Shown here one piece after another: positions 41,779-49,974 of a DNA stretch of 64,000 bases. Under the pieces are notes generated by a model. That model was not told the DNA's origin, ran no database searches, and was given only the letters and a program-made list of their open reading frames with translations. Source of the stretch: Microlunatus sagamiharensis (lineage in GTDB: Bacteria > Actinomycetota > Actinomycetes > Propionibacteriales > Propionibacteriaceae); NCBI RefSeq assembly GCF_900105785.1, contig NZ_LT629799.1, positions 496,001-560,000 on the forward strand, read 5' to 3'. Position 1 is the stretch's first letter, and every line of letters starts with the position of its first letter. The translations under genes were made by a program, and so were the position numbers.

Positions 41779-42495
41779 TCAGAGGAGCCCGGCGCGGGCC
41801 AGTGCGTCGAGCGTCGTGGCGGGGTCGTCGCAGTCGACCGCCCGCAGGCGCCGGCGTACGCGGGCCTGCGTCGCCTCGTCCCAGCCCGCGAGGCCGGTGA
41901 CCGCCCGGTGCGCGTCGACGTCCGCCAGCAGGGCGTCGGCGTCCTCGGGGTCGGCGCCGTCCACGAGGGCCTCGACGGCCATCAGCAGGCCGAGCAGCCC
42001 GTACGGCCCGACGGGGTCCGGCCCCAGGCCCGTCGCCTTGAACGGCAGGTCCGACTCGACGAGGGCCGAGAGCAGCCTGGCCGCGCCCGGACCCACCGTG
42101 ATCCGCCCGCGCAGGCCCGCGGCCTCGACCACCTCCACCGCCTCGACCAGCCCGGTGCCGGCGGGGAGCCCGACGAAGACCTCGACGTCGTCGGGCAGCC
42201 CGGCAGCGGCCGCGACGACGCGACCGGCGTTGCCGGGCAGGTCGTCCAGGTCGCGCAGCACCGTCTCCACGGCGACCAGGCGGAGGCCGGCGGTGCGTCC
42301 GGGCAGCGCCGCGACCGAGCCGGCCCCGCCGCTGGTCACCACGCTCAGGTCGACGTCGGGGTCGAGGCCGGTGAGCCGGTCGTCCCCGACGACGAGCGGA
42401 CCGAGCGCCCAGCCGTCCGTGCGCAGGCGCAGGGCGCGGTGGGCGGCCCCGTCCTGGCGTGAGGCGTCGTGCAGCAGGGCCCGGAAGACGTCCAT
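41779..42495 (-). CDS. Hypothetical alpha/beta protein
   Basis: A 238-residue soluble protein that I do not recognise. It has alternating hydrophobic strands and Ala-rich helices (LRLVAVETVLRDLDDLPG; VEVFVGLPAGTGLVEAVEVVEAAG), reminiscent of a TIM-barrel-like or Rossmann-like fold. GRITVGPGAARLLSALVES near 130-150 could be a phosphate-binding-like loop, but that is weak. No signal peptide or Cys cluster is seen. A CAGACT hexamer 8 nt before the ATG suggests its own leaderless promoter. It is downstream of the NAD salvage genes and convergent with the RDD gene. Confidence 0.6.
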   Translation of the reverse strand: MDVFRALLHDASRQDGAAHRALRLRTDGWALGPLVVGDDRLTGLDPDVDLSVVTSGGAGSVAALPGRTAGLRLVAVETVLRDLDDLPGNAGRVVAAAAGLPDDVEVFVGLPAGTGLVEAVEVVEAAGLRGRITVGPGAARLLSALVESDLPFKATGLGPDPVGPYGLLGLLMAVEALVDGADPEDADALLADVDAHRAVTGLAGWDEATQARVRRRLRAVDCDDPATTLDALARAGLL

Positions 42496-42503
42496 GCGCC
42501 GAC

Positions 42504-42509
42504 AGTCTG
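42504..42509 (-). promoter_or_regulatory. -10-like hexamer CAGACT before gene at 42495
   Basis: CAGACT ends 8 nt before the ATG at 42495. Confidence 0.4.
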
Positions 42510-42552
42510 GCCCCTGCCGGGCCCGGAGCGGGCACCCGCGTCCGCGCCCGCC

Positions 42553-43221
42553 TCAGAGGACCGGCAGCCGCTCGGCGGCGACGCCGAGCCCGTCCTTCTC
42601 GGCGGCCGTCGCCGACCGACGTCCAGTGCCGAGCAGGAGCGCGTCCACGTCGTCCCGCACCGGCAGCGGCGCCTCCAGCAGCGCCTCGAGCGTGCGGCGT
42701 GCGAGAGCGAGCACGCCGGGACGCGGCTGGGCGACGTCGAGGTCACGACCGAGGTCGAGCTGGTGCACGGCGAGCTCGACCGCCCACGTGGCCAGGAGGT
42801 CGCCGGTCGTGAGGGCGCAGCCCTGGAACGCGAGCACGCGGTCCGGCAGCCGTGCGGCGGCGGCGGCGAGTGAGTCGGAGACCCGGTCGAGCGGTCCCAG
42901 CGCGCCCCGGGGCGTCCGGGTGGCGGCCGCCACCCGACGGACGGCCAGGAGGCCGTCGACCGCGCCGCCGCCCGGCGGCTGCGTCTCCCAGTAGGTCGCG
43001 GCGTCGTGGGTCGGCGTCTCCCGCTCGTCGGCGGCGAGCAGGCCGGCGGCCAGCTCCTCCAGGCCGAGCCGGACGTGCACGACCACGTCGACCACGGCCC
43101 AGCCCCAGCACCGCGAGGCCGCGAGCAGCGCGTGGTCGTCGAGCGGCGCGACCGCGGCCCGGAAGCCCTCGAGCGCGTCCGCGAACGCCGCCCGGCCCTC
43201 GCCGTGCGGGACGCCCAGCAC
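42553..43221 (-). CDS. Maleylpyruvate isomerase/DinB-like mycothiol-dependent family protein
   Basis: A 222-residue four-helix-bundle protein of the actinobacterial maleylpyruvate isomerase N-terminal/DinB family. The conserved metal-binding His pattern is visible as VVDVVVHVRLGLEELA near 43-58 and ELAVHQLDLGRD near 165-176. Relatives use mycothiol, the actinobacterial thiol, in isomerisations or detoxification. The GTG lies 12 nt after the pncA stop on the same strand, so it is probably the third gene of the NAD salvage operon, an unusual partner whose role there is unclear. Confidence 0.75.
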   Translation of the reverse strand: MLGVPHGEGRAAFADALEGFRAAVAPLDDHALLAASRCWGWAVVDVVVHVRLGLEELAAGLLAADERETPTHDAATYWETQPPGGGAVDGLLAVRRVAAATRTPRGALGPLDRVSDSLAAAAARLPDRVLAFQGCALTTGDLLATWAVELAVHQLDLGRDLDVAQPRPGVLALARRTLEALLEAPLPVRDDVDALLLGTGRRSATAAEKDGLGVAAERLPVL

Positions 43222-43233
43222 CCGGGCCAGCGC

Positions 43234-43821
43234 TCAGCCCTCCCGGACCGCCACGCCGGCCGTGCGCCAGGCGTCGAGGGTGGCCCCGACGCGGTCGGGC
43301 GCGACGGCGGCGGTGAGCCCGACCAGCACGGTGGGGGACAGGCCCTCCTCGGCCGCGTCGAGGGCCGTCGCGCGGACGCAGTGGTCGGTGGCGATGCCGC
43401 ACAGGTCGACCCGGCCGACGTCGTGGGCCCGCAACCAGTCGCCGAGCCCCGTGCCGTCGGCGTCGCGGCCCTCGAAGCCGGAGTACGCCGCGGCGTACTC
43501 GCCCTTGTCGAAGACCGCGTCGAAGTCGCCGGCCTCCAACGGCGCGGTCAGCTCGGCGCCCTCGGTGCCGGCGACGCAGTGGCGCGGCCAGGAGTCGACG
43601 AAGTCCGGGTGCTTGGAGAAGTGCGTGCCCGGGTCGATGTGGTGGTCACGGGTCGCGACGACGAGGTCGTAGCCGTGGTCGGTGCCGAGCAGCTCCTTGA
43701 CCCGCGCGGCGACCGAGAGCCCGCCCGCCACCGCCAGCGAGCCGCCCTCGCAGAAGTCGTTCTGCACGTCCACGACCACCAGGGCCCGCCGGGTCGGCGG
43801 GTGCGCGGTGCCGGCGCTCAC
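43234..43821 (-). CDS. pncA: Nicotinamidase
   Basis: A 195-residue isochorismatase-fold nicotinamidase that deamidates nicotinamide to nicotinate. The catalytic triad is visible: Asp18 (VVVDVQNDF), Lys106 (DKGEYAAAYSGFEG) and Cys148 (GIATDHCVRATALDA). The metal site is in TRDHHIDPGTHF (Asp59, His61, His67). It overlaps pncB as GTGA (43821-43818), so the two sequential steps of the salvage route are translationally coupled. Such enzymes also activate pyrazinamide. Confidence 0.94.
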   Translation of the reverse strand: MSAGTAHPPTRRALVVVDVQNDFCEGGSLAVAGGLSVAARVKELLGTDHGYDLVVATRDHHIDPGTHFSKHPDFVDSWPRHCVAGTEGAELTAPLEAGDFDAVFDKGEYAAAYSGFEGRDADGTGLGDWLRAHDVGRVDLCGIATDHCVRATALDAAEEGLSPTVLVGLTAAVAPDRVGATLDAWRTAGVAVREG

Positions 43822-45245
43822 CGCGGGCCCCCGGCCGTGGCGTACGGGTTCGCGGTCGGCGCGGCCGCCCCGACGAAGCGGGTCGGGATGACCGGCTCGC
43901 CCTTCGAGAGCTTGCGGGCCTCGAGCGGCAGCTCCGCGCGTGCCGCCCGGTGGCGCTCGCGCGCCGCCTCGAGCGGCTCCTCGCCGACGATCTCGCCGTC
44001 GCGCACCAGCGGGACCAGCAGCGGGCGGTCGTTGCCGTCGTCCTCGGGCGCCGTGCCGATGCCGATCTCCTCGGCCTCGGCCACGCCGCGGGCGTCGATG
44101 CGGCGCAGGGCGTACTTGCGGCCACCGACCGACACCTTGTCCTGGCTCTTCTTCGCCACCGGCACGAGCGGTGCGTCGGCGGCGTCGGAGGCGGCGCGGG
44201 CGACGAGCTTGTAGACGAAGCCCGACGTGGGGTGGCCGCTGCCGGTGACCAGGGCCGTGCCGACCCCGTAGCTGTCGACGGGCGCCCCCGACAGCGACGC
44301 GATGGCGTGCTCGTCCAGGTCGCTGGTCACCACGATGCGGGTGCTCGTGGCCCCGAGGGAGTCCAGCAGCGCGCGCACCCGGACGGCCAGCGCGGAGAGG
44401 TCGCCGGAGTCGAGCCGCACCGCGCCGAGCCGGCCCTGGGTCAGCTCGACCCCGAGCCGCACGGCCGGCTCCACGTCGTAGGTGTCGACGAGCAGCGTGG
44501 TGCCCTCGCCGAGCGCGGCGAGCTGCGCGGTGAAGGCCTCCCGCTCGTCGGCGTGCAGCAGCGTGAAGGAGTGCGCGGCCGTGCCCGTCGTCGGCACCCC
44601 GTAGCGCCGGCCCGCCTCCAGGTTGGACGTCGCGTCGAAGCCGGCGACGTACGCGGCGCGGGCCGCGGCCACCGCCGACAGCTCGTGCGTGCGGCGCGAG
44701 CCCATCTCGACGCACGGCCGGCCGTCGGCGGCCAGGGTCATGCGCGAGGCTGCGGAGGCGATCGCCGAGTCGTGGTTGTAGATGCTGAGCAGCAGCGTCT
44801 CGAGCACGCAGCACTCGGCGAAGCTGCCCTCGACCACCATCAGCGGCGAGCCCGGGAAGTAGACCTCGCCCTCGGGGTAGCCCCACACCTGCCCGCGGAA
44901 CCGGAAGTCGGCGAGCCAGGCGGCGGTCCGCCCGTCGACCACGCCGCCCTCGGTCAGGAAGGTCAGCGACTCCTCGTCGAAGCGGAAGCTCCGCAGCGCC
45001 CGGAGGGCGCGGCCGACGCCCGCGACCACGCCGTAACGGCGCCCGTCCGGCAGCCGCCGCCCGAAGAGCTCGAAGACCGAGTGCCGCTCCGCCGTCCCCG
45101 CCTGCAGGGCCGAGCGGAGCATCGTCAGCTCGTACTGGTCGGTCAGCAGGGCCGTGGTCGGGGCCTCGCGCGGGCCGAAGCGCGCCCGGCGCGCCTCGCC
45201 CTGCAGCTCGCCCGGCCGGCCGGTCGTCGCTCCACCGTCGCTCAC
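43818..45245 (-). CDS. pncB: Nicotinate phosphoribosyltransferase
   Basis: A 475-residue enzyme converting nicotinate and PRPP to nicotinate mononucleotide in NAD salvage. Family features are [13 protein letters not shown] at the N-terminus, [28 protein letters not shown] with the phosphoaccepting-His region, and [17 protein letters not shown] followed by [14 protein letters not shown]. The GTG at 45245 is chosen because TACGCT lies 7 nt upstream and homology begins there. It is divergent from clpS, a pairing seen across Actinobacteria, and couples to pncA. Confidence 0.94.
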   Translation of the reverse strand: MSDGGATTGRPGELQGEARRARFGPREAPTTALLTDQYELTMLRSALQAGTAERHSVFELFGRRLPDGRRYGVVAGVGRALRALRSFRFDEESLTFLTEGGVVDGRTAAWLADFRFRGQVWGYPEGEVYFPGSPLMVVEGSFAECCVLETLLLSIYNHDSAIASAASRMTLAADGRPCVEMGSRRTHELSAVAAARAAYVAGFDATSNLEAGRRYGVPTTGTAAHSFTLLHADEREAFTAQLAALGEGTTLLVDTYDVEPAVRLGVELTQGRLGAVRLDSGDLSALAVRVRALLDSLGATSTRIVVTSDLDEHAIASLSGAPVDSYGVGTALVTGSGHPTSGFVYKLVARAASDAADAPLVPVAKKSQDKVSVGGRKYALRRIDARGVAEAEEIGIGTAPEDDGNDRPLLVPLVRDGEIVGEEPLEAARERHRAARAELPLEARKLSKGEPVIPTRFVGAAAPTANPYATAGGPR

Positions 45246-45252
45246 GCGCGCC

Positions 45253-45258
45253 AGCGTA
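45253..45258 (-). promoter_or_regulatory. -10 hexamer TACGCT, leaderless promoter of pncB
   Basis: TACGCT ends 7 nt before the GTG at 45245. Confidence 0.6.
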
Positions 45259-45330
45259 CGAGGGGCGCCGGTGCGGGCCCCCGCGGGCGGTGACCGGCCC
45301 GAGCCGCCAACCCCTGCGATGATGGAGGGC

Positions 45331-45648
45331 GTGTCTGAGACCGGAGCGCCCACCGTGACGCCGGCCGGGGGCACCGCGGTCGCCGAGCGGCCCCTCGAGG
45401 AGTTCCGTGAGGACGTCCCGTGGGTGACGATCGTCTGGGACGACCCGGTCAACCTCATGTCCTACGTCGCGCACGTCTTCACCACGTACTTCCACTACGC
45501 CAAGGCCAAGTCCGAGCGGCTGATGATGCAGGTCCACACCGAGGGCAAGGCGATCGTCTCCAGCGGCAGCCGCGAGGCGATGGAGCGCGACGTCACCGCG
45601 ATGCACGAGTACGGGCTGTGGGCGACGCTCGACAAGGCCGACTCATGA
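45331..45648 (+). CDS. clpS: ATP-dependent Clp protease adaptor ClpS
   Basis: A 105-residue ClpS that delivers N-degron substrates to the Clp protease. The core [24 protein letters not shown] carries the substrate-pocket Asp-Asp and Met/Val residues, and [20 protein letters not shown] is the ClpA/C-contact half. The start is uncertain: GTG at 45331 is favoured, but ATGs at 45319 and 45322 are in frame. It overlaps the DUF2017 gene as ATGA (45645-45648), as in the conserved actinobacterial pair. Confidence 0.93.
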   Translation: MSETGAPTVTPAGGTAVAERPLEEFREDVPWVTIVWDDPVNLMSYVAHVFTTYFHYAKAKSERLMMQVHTEGKAIVSSGSREAMERDVTAMHEYGLWATLDKADS

Positions 45649-46220
45649 AGAAGTTCTCGCGGAAGCGCGGAGTGCTGACGACCGCGCTCAGCGCGTACGA
45701 GGTGGAGCTGCTGACCTCGCTCGTGCGGCAGGTCGTGGAGCTGGTGTCGGACGGGGAGCCCGAGGGCTACGCGGCTCCGGACCCGGCGGCGGACCCGTTC
45801 GAGGCTCTGGCCGCCGACCTCGCCGTGGACCCCGACGAACCGGAGGTCCCCGAGGACCCGGTGCTGCGCCGGCTCTTCCCGAACGCCTACCCGCACGATG
45901 CGGCGGCCTCCTCGGACTTCCGGCGCTTCACCGAGCGCGGGCTGCGGACGACGAAGGTGACCGACGCCCAGGTCGTGCTCGACGACCTCGGGGCGACCGA
46001 CCACGGCCGGGTCGACCTCCGTGTCACGCCGGAGCACGTGGACGGGTGGCTGCGCACCCTGACGAGCGTCCGGCTCGCGGTGGCGACGCGGCTCGGCATC
46101 ACCGACACCGAGTCGGCCGAGGAGCTCGCCCAGCTCGACGACTCCGACCCGCGCAGCTACATGGTCAGCGTCTACGACTGGCTCGGCTTCGCCCAGGAGA
46201 CGATGGTCGGGGCGCTGTGA
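45645..46220 (+). CDS. DUF2017 family protein
   Basis: A 191-residue actinobacterial protein of unknown function, always next to clpS. It is largely helical with an acidic central loop ([20 protein letters not shown]). The ATG overlaps the clpS stop by 4 nt, so it is translationally coupled and may work with the Clp system (inference). In other Actinobacteria it is followed, directly or after one gene, by the Mec–CysO–CysM genes; here the next members appear only after about 11.8 kb. Confidence 0.9.
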   Translation: MKKFSRKRGVLTTALSAYEVELLTSLVRQVVELVSDGEPEGYAAPDPAADPFEALAADLAVDPDEPEVPEDPVLRRLFPNAYPHDAAASSDFRRFTERGLRTTKVTDAQVVLDDLGATDHGRVDLRVTPEHVDGWLRTLTSVRLAVATRLGITDTESAEELAQLDDSDPRSYMVSVYDWLGFAQETMVGAL

Positions 46221-46255
46221 CACCCACCGGTCGCCCGCGGACGGGCGTGCGCTGA
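46217..46255 (+). CDS. 12-codon mini-ORF bridging DUF2017 and Nudix genes
   Basis: A GTG overlapping the DUF2017 stop (GTGA, 46217-46220) opens a 12-codon frame ([12 protein letters not shown]) whose TGA overlaps the Nudix ATG by one base (TGATG at 46253-46257). Ribosomes could re-initiate through it, coupling the Nudix gene to clpS–DUF2017. It may be a remnant of a former downstream gene. There is no evidence of a functional peptide. Confidence 0.3.
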   Translation: MTPTGRPRTGVR

Positions 46256-46743
46256 TGCTCCACGACGGCAACGGTTGGGTGGCCGACCACCAGGGCCAGC
46301 GGCACTGGGGGCGCTTCGGTGCGGCGGGCCTGCTCCTCGTCGACCGGCGCGGGTCCGGCACGCCGACCGTGCTGCTGCAGCACCGGGCCCGCTGGACCGC
46401 GGACGGCGGCACCTGGGGCATCCCGGGCGGCGCCCGCGACAGCCACGAGGACGCCGTGGCGGCGGCGCTGCGCGAGGCGTTCGAGGAGACCGAGGTGCCG
46501 GCCGAGGCCGTGCGCGTGTCCGGCGACCCCTACGTCGACGACCGCGGCGGCTGGAGCTACACCACCGTGCTGGCCGAGCTGGTCCGCGACGTCGAGCTCG
46601 TGGTCGAGGAGGAGTCCGAGGCGCTCGCCTGGGTCGCCGTCGACGAGGTCGAGCGGCTCCACCTGCACCCGGGCTTCGCGCTCAGCTGGCCGCTGCTGCG
46701 CGCCCGGCTGGAGGACGAGGCGCCCCCCACCACGACGACCTGA
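46255..46743 (+). CDS. NUDIX hydrolase
   Basis: A 162-residue Nudix pyrophosphatase. The Nudix box is complete: Gly59, Glu65, Arg73-Glu74 and Glu77-Glu78 in GGARDSHEDAVAAALREAFEET. WGIPGGA precedes it, as in MutT/ADP-ribose-type enzymes. The substrate (oxidised nucleotide or nucleotide sugar) cannot be assigned. There is no good ribosome-binding site, and translation may depend on re-initiation from the mini-ORF. It ends about 110 bp before the sugar-binding lipoprotein gene. Confidence 0.88.
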   Translation: MLHDGNGWVADHQGQRHWGRFGAAGLLLVDRRGSGTPTVLLQHRARWTADGGTWGIPGGARDSHEDAVAAALREAFEETEVPAEAVRVSGDPYVDDRGGWSYTTVLAELVRDVELVVEEESEALAWVAVDEVERLHLHPGFALSWPLLRARLEDEAPPTTTT

Positions 46744-46851
46744 GGGCGGCCCGGGCGCAACCGGATCACCGGCCGTGAGGGAATGTCGGAGGTTCGACCC
46801 GTGCGGCACCGTCCGGTGCCGGCGTGGCCGCCGACCCGGCAGGAGCCCCTG

Positions 46852-48156
46852 ATGGACCTCACCCGACGTCGCTTCCTCGCGGCCGGCACGGCCGCGGTGG
46901 CCGCACCGCTGGCGCTGTCCGCCTGCGGGGGCTTCGCCCCGGCCGGCAGCCAGGCCTCGCAGGCCGCCGGCACGCTCAGCTTCACCACCTGGGGCACGGA
47001 CGCCGAGCTCGCCGGGTTCCGCGCCGTGATCGCCGCCTTCCAGCAGGCGAACCCCGGCACGACCGTCAACCTCAACGCCGTCCCGTACGAGCAGATGTTC
47101 AGCAACATCGACGCGCAGATCCAGGCCGGCAACCCGCCGGACGTCTTCCGCGTGCCGTACTACACGTTCGGCAGCTACGCCGGCGCCGGACAGCTGCTCG
47201 ACCTCAGCACGCTCCTGGCCCAGGACTTCTCGGGCCGCTTCACCGAGCAGGCCTGGGCCGCGGTGCAGAACGGCGGCAAGCCGTACGGCGTCCCGCACCA
47301 CACCGACACCTCGGTGATCCTCTACAACAAGACGCTCCTCGACGCGGCCGGCGTGACGTCGGTGCCGAACAGCCCCGAGGAGGCCTGGACCTGGGACCAG
47401 CTGCTCGAGGTGGCCGGCAAGCTGCGGTCCTCGCTGCCCGGCTCGAAGTTCCCGATGGCCTACAACTGGCAGGGCAACGGCGTCACCCGCTGGCTGAGCC
47501 TGCTCTTCCAGGCCGACGGCCGCTTCCTCGCCGAGGACCTCAAGGCGCCCGCCGTCGACTCCGACGCCGGCCGGGCCGCGGTGGACTTCAGCAAGCGGTT
47601 CTTCGCCGACAAGCTCGTCCCGGCCAACGACTCGGTCAAGTCGACGACCTACGCCGCCGACACCTGGTACTCCCAGACCTCGGCCATGGTCTGGGGCGGG
47701 GCGTTCATGCTCCCCGACGCCGACAAGACCGCGAGCTTCGAGTGGGGGGCGACGTACGCGCCGCGCAAGGTCCGCGGCGGCGGCGACTTCGGCGGCAACG
47801 CCCTCGTCGCCACGGCGAAGGCCAAGGACCCGGCGCTCGCGGCCAAGTTCCTCACCTTCGCCACCGAGGCCGAGCAGCAGCGCGACTTCTGCGTGGCCGC
47901 CTCGCTCCTCCCGACGCGGGCGGACCTCGTGCAGGACGGCATCGAGTTCACCGTGCGCGGCGACCTCACGAAGGTGTTCCTCGGCCAGGCCCGGCAGGTG
48001 CGCGCGAGCGACTCCGGGCAGGTCGCCTCCCCGTCGATGTCGAAGATCATCACGGTGCTCAAGGACCAGCTCGAGCAGGCGTTCGTGGGCGGGCAGTCGA
48101 CCGAGGACACCATCGCCGGGCTGAGCAAGGGCATCGCCGGGGCGACCGGCGCGTGA
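46852..48156 (+). CDS. Extracellular sugar-binding lipoprotein (family 1), Tat-type signal
   Basis: A 434-residue ABC substrate-binding protein. The N-terminus carries a twin-arginine-like motif TRRRFLAAG and a lipobox LSAC, so it is a Tat-exported lipoprotein. The mature domain starts LSFTTWGTDAELAGFRAVI; PPDVFRVPYYTFGSYAG and GVPHHTDTSVILYNKTLL are family-typical. An AGGAG ribosome-binding site precedes the ATG at 46852. It overlaps the first permease as GTGA (48153-48156). The sugar is unknown. Confidence 0.9.
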   Translation: MDLTRRRFLAAGTAAVAAPLALSACGGFAPAGSQASQAAGTLSFTTWGTDAELAGFRAVIAAFQQANPGTTVNLNAVPYEQMFSNIDAQIQAGNPPDVFRVPYYTFGSYAGAGQLLDLSTLLAQDFSGRFTEQAWAAVQNGGKPYGVPHHTDTSVILYNKTLLDAAGVTSVPNSPEEAWTWDQLLEVAGKLRSSLPGSKFPMAYNWQGNGVTRWLSLLFQADGRFLAEDLKAPAVDSDAGRAAVDFSKRFFADKLVPANDSVKSTTYAADTWYSQTSAMVWGGAFMLPDADKTASFEWGATYAPRKVRGGGDFGGNALVATAKAKDPALAAKFLTFATEAEQQRDFCVAASLLPTRADLVQDGIEFTVRGDLTKVFLGQARQVRASDSGQVASPSMSKIITVLKDQLEQAFVGGQSTEDTIAGLSKGIAGATGA

Positions 48157-49034
48157 GCTCGCGCCAGACGCGCGGCGAGGCGCGGGCGGCGTACCTGCTG
48201 CTCAGTCCCAACCTGCTGCTGCTCGGCCTGTTCGTCTTCGTGCCGCTGGTCGGCGCGGCGGTGATCAGCCTTCAGCGCACGGACGGCTTCGGCGGCGGGA
48301 CGTTCGCCGGCCTGGCGAACTACGCCAAGCTCCTCGGCGACCCGCTGTTCTGGCGCTCGCTGGTCAACACGACGGCGTTCACCGTGCTCGTCACGCCGCT
48401 GTCGATGGCCCTCGGGCTCGGCGCCGCGGTGCTGCTGAACACGGTCCTGCCGGCCCGGCCCGTGTTCCGCTCGGTGCTGATCCTGCCGATGGCGATCTCC
48501 GGCGTCGCGACGGCGCTGCTGGGCGTCCTCGTCTTCGACGAGAACACCGGCCTGCTCGACCTCCTGCTGCGCACGGTCGGGCTGCCGGCCGTGCCGTGGC
48601 AGTCCGGCAGCGCGGCGGCGTTCGCCTCGGTCGTGCTCGTCACCCTGTGGTGGCGCGTCGGCTTCAACATGCTGATCTACCTCGCCGGGCTGCAGGGCAT
48701 CGGGCCCGACCTGTACGAGGCGGCGACGCTCGACGGCGCCAACCGCTGGCAGCAGTTCCGGCACCTCACCTTCCCGCTGCTCGGGGCGTCGACCTTCTTC
48801 CTGCTGATCATCAACGTGATCTTCAGCTTCCAGGTCTTCGACATCGTCTTCGTGCTCACCGGCGGCGGTCCGCGCAACGCGACGTCGGTGCTCGTCACGT
48901 ACGCCTACGACACGGGCTTCGAGGTGCGCGACCAGGGCTACGCGGCGGCGATCGGGATGGTGCTGCTCGTGCTGACCATGGCGTTCACGCTGCTGCAGTG
49001 GCGCACGAACCGGAGCCGGGACGTCGTCGAGTGA
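48153..49034 (+). CDS. Sugar ABC transporter permease (MalF type)
   Basis: A 293-residue permease with six hydrophobic segments (AYLLLSPNLLLLGLFVFVPL first). The EAA loop is YEAATLDGANRWQQFRHLTF. The GTG overlaps the binding-protein stop by 4 nt. It is followed after 28 bp by the partner permease; that spacer contains a three-fold repeat of CGTCGAGTGA. As with the polyol importer, no ATPase gene is present. Confidence 0.9.
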   Translation: MSSRQTRGEARAAYLLLSPNLLLLGLFVFVPLVGAAVISLQRTDGFGGGTFAGLANYAKLLGDPLFWRSLVNTTAFTVLVTPLSMALGLGAAVLLNTVLPARPVFRSVLILPMAISGVATALLGVLVFDENTGLLDLLLRTVGLPAVPWQSGSAAAFASVVLVTLWWRVGFNMLIYLAGLQGIGPDLYEAATLDGANRWQQFRHLTFPLLGASTFFLLIINVIFSFQVFDIVFVLTGGGPRNATSVLVTYAYDTGFEVRDQGYAAAIGMVLLVLTMAFTLLQWRTNRSRDVVE

Positions 49035-49062
49035 AGCGGATTCGTCGAGTGAGGAGCGTCGA

Positions 49063-49974
49063 GTGAGCGTCACCGTCGAACCGCCCGGCTCGGCCGACGC
49101 CGTTGCCGAGCCCCGCAGGGGCCGTACGGGTCGGCGGCCCGGGAGCCACCGCTCGCGCAGCGCCCGCGGGCTCCTCGTGCTGCGCCTGCTCGCGGCGGTC
49201 GTGGTCTGCGTCGTGGTCGTGGCCCCGCTCTACTGGATGGTCGTCGTCGCGCTGTCCTCGCGCAGCGAGCTGCTGGGCGGTGAGCTCCGGCTGTGGCCGC
49301 GCGCGCTCACGGTCGAGAACTTCGACCGCGTCTTCTCCTCGTTCCCGGTGCTGACGTGGTTCGGCAACTCGGTCTCGATCGCGCTGACGACGGCGATCAT
49401 CACCGTCGTCGTGAACCTGCTGGGCGGGTACGCCTTCGCGCACCTGCGGTTCCGGGGCTCGTCCGCGCTCTTCCTGACCGCGCTCGCCACGCTGACCCTG
49501 CCGGTGCAGGTGATCATGGTCGCGCTGTTCCGGCTGGTGACGACGCTCGGCCTCTACGGCAGCTACTGGGCGGTGATCCTGCCGACGGCGGCGTCGGCCT
49601 TCGGGCTCTTCCTGGCGCGGCAGTCGATGCTGTCGATCCCGCGCGACCTGGTCGAGGCGGCGCGGATCGACGGGGCGGGGCACTGGCGCGTCTTCACCCG
49701 GATCGTGCTGCCGCTGTCCAAGCCGCTGGTCGCCGTGCTGTTCTTCATGAGCCTGCTCGGCAGCTGGAACGACTTCGCGTGGCCGCTGATCGCGCTCCAG
49801 GACAACCGGCTCTTCACGCTACCGATCGGCCTGCTCTACCTGCAGGGGCAGTTCGGCCCCGACTACGGCGCCACGATGGCCTTCGCCCTCATCAACGTCA
49901 CGCCGATGGTCGTGCTGTTCCTCCTCTTCCAGCGCTACTTCGTCCAGGGGTTCGCCCGCAGCGGCATCCGCTGA
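49063..49974 (+). CDS. Carbohydrate ABC transporter permease (MalG type)
   Basis: A 303-residue permease with an Arg-rich cytosolic N-terminus and six membrane segments. The EAA loop is VEAARIDGAGHWRVFTRIVL. The GTG at 49063 has GAGGAG 5 nt upstream. It completes the importer binding protein–MalF–MalG. The last 156 nt overlap, on the opposite strand, the 3' end of the EamA transporter gene. Confidence 0.9.
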   Translation: MSVTVEPPGSADAVAEPRRGRTGRRPGSHRSRSARGLLVLRLLAAVVVCVVVVAPLYWMVVVALSSRSELLGGELRLWPRALTVENFDRVFSSFPVLTWFGNSVSIALTTAIITVVVNLLGGYAFAHLRFRGSSALFLTALATLTLPVQVIMVALFRLVTTLGLYGSYWAVILPTAASAFGLFLARQSMLSIPRDLVEAARIDGAGHWRVFTRIVLPLSKPLVAVLFFMSLLGSWNDFAWPLIALQDNRLFTLPIGLLYLQGQFGPDYGATMAFALINVTPMVVLFLLFQRYFVQGFARSGIR

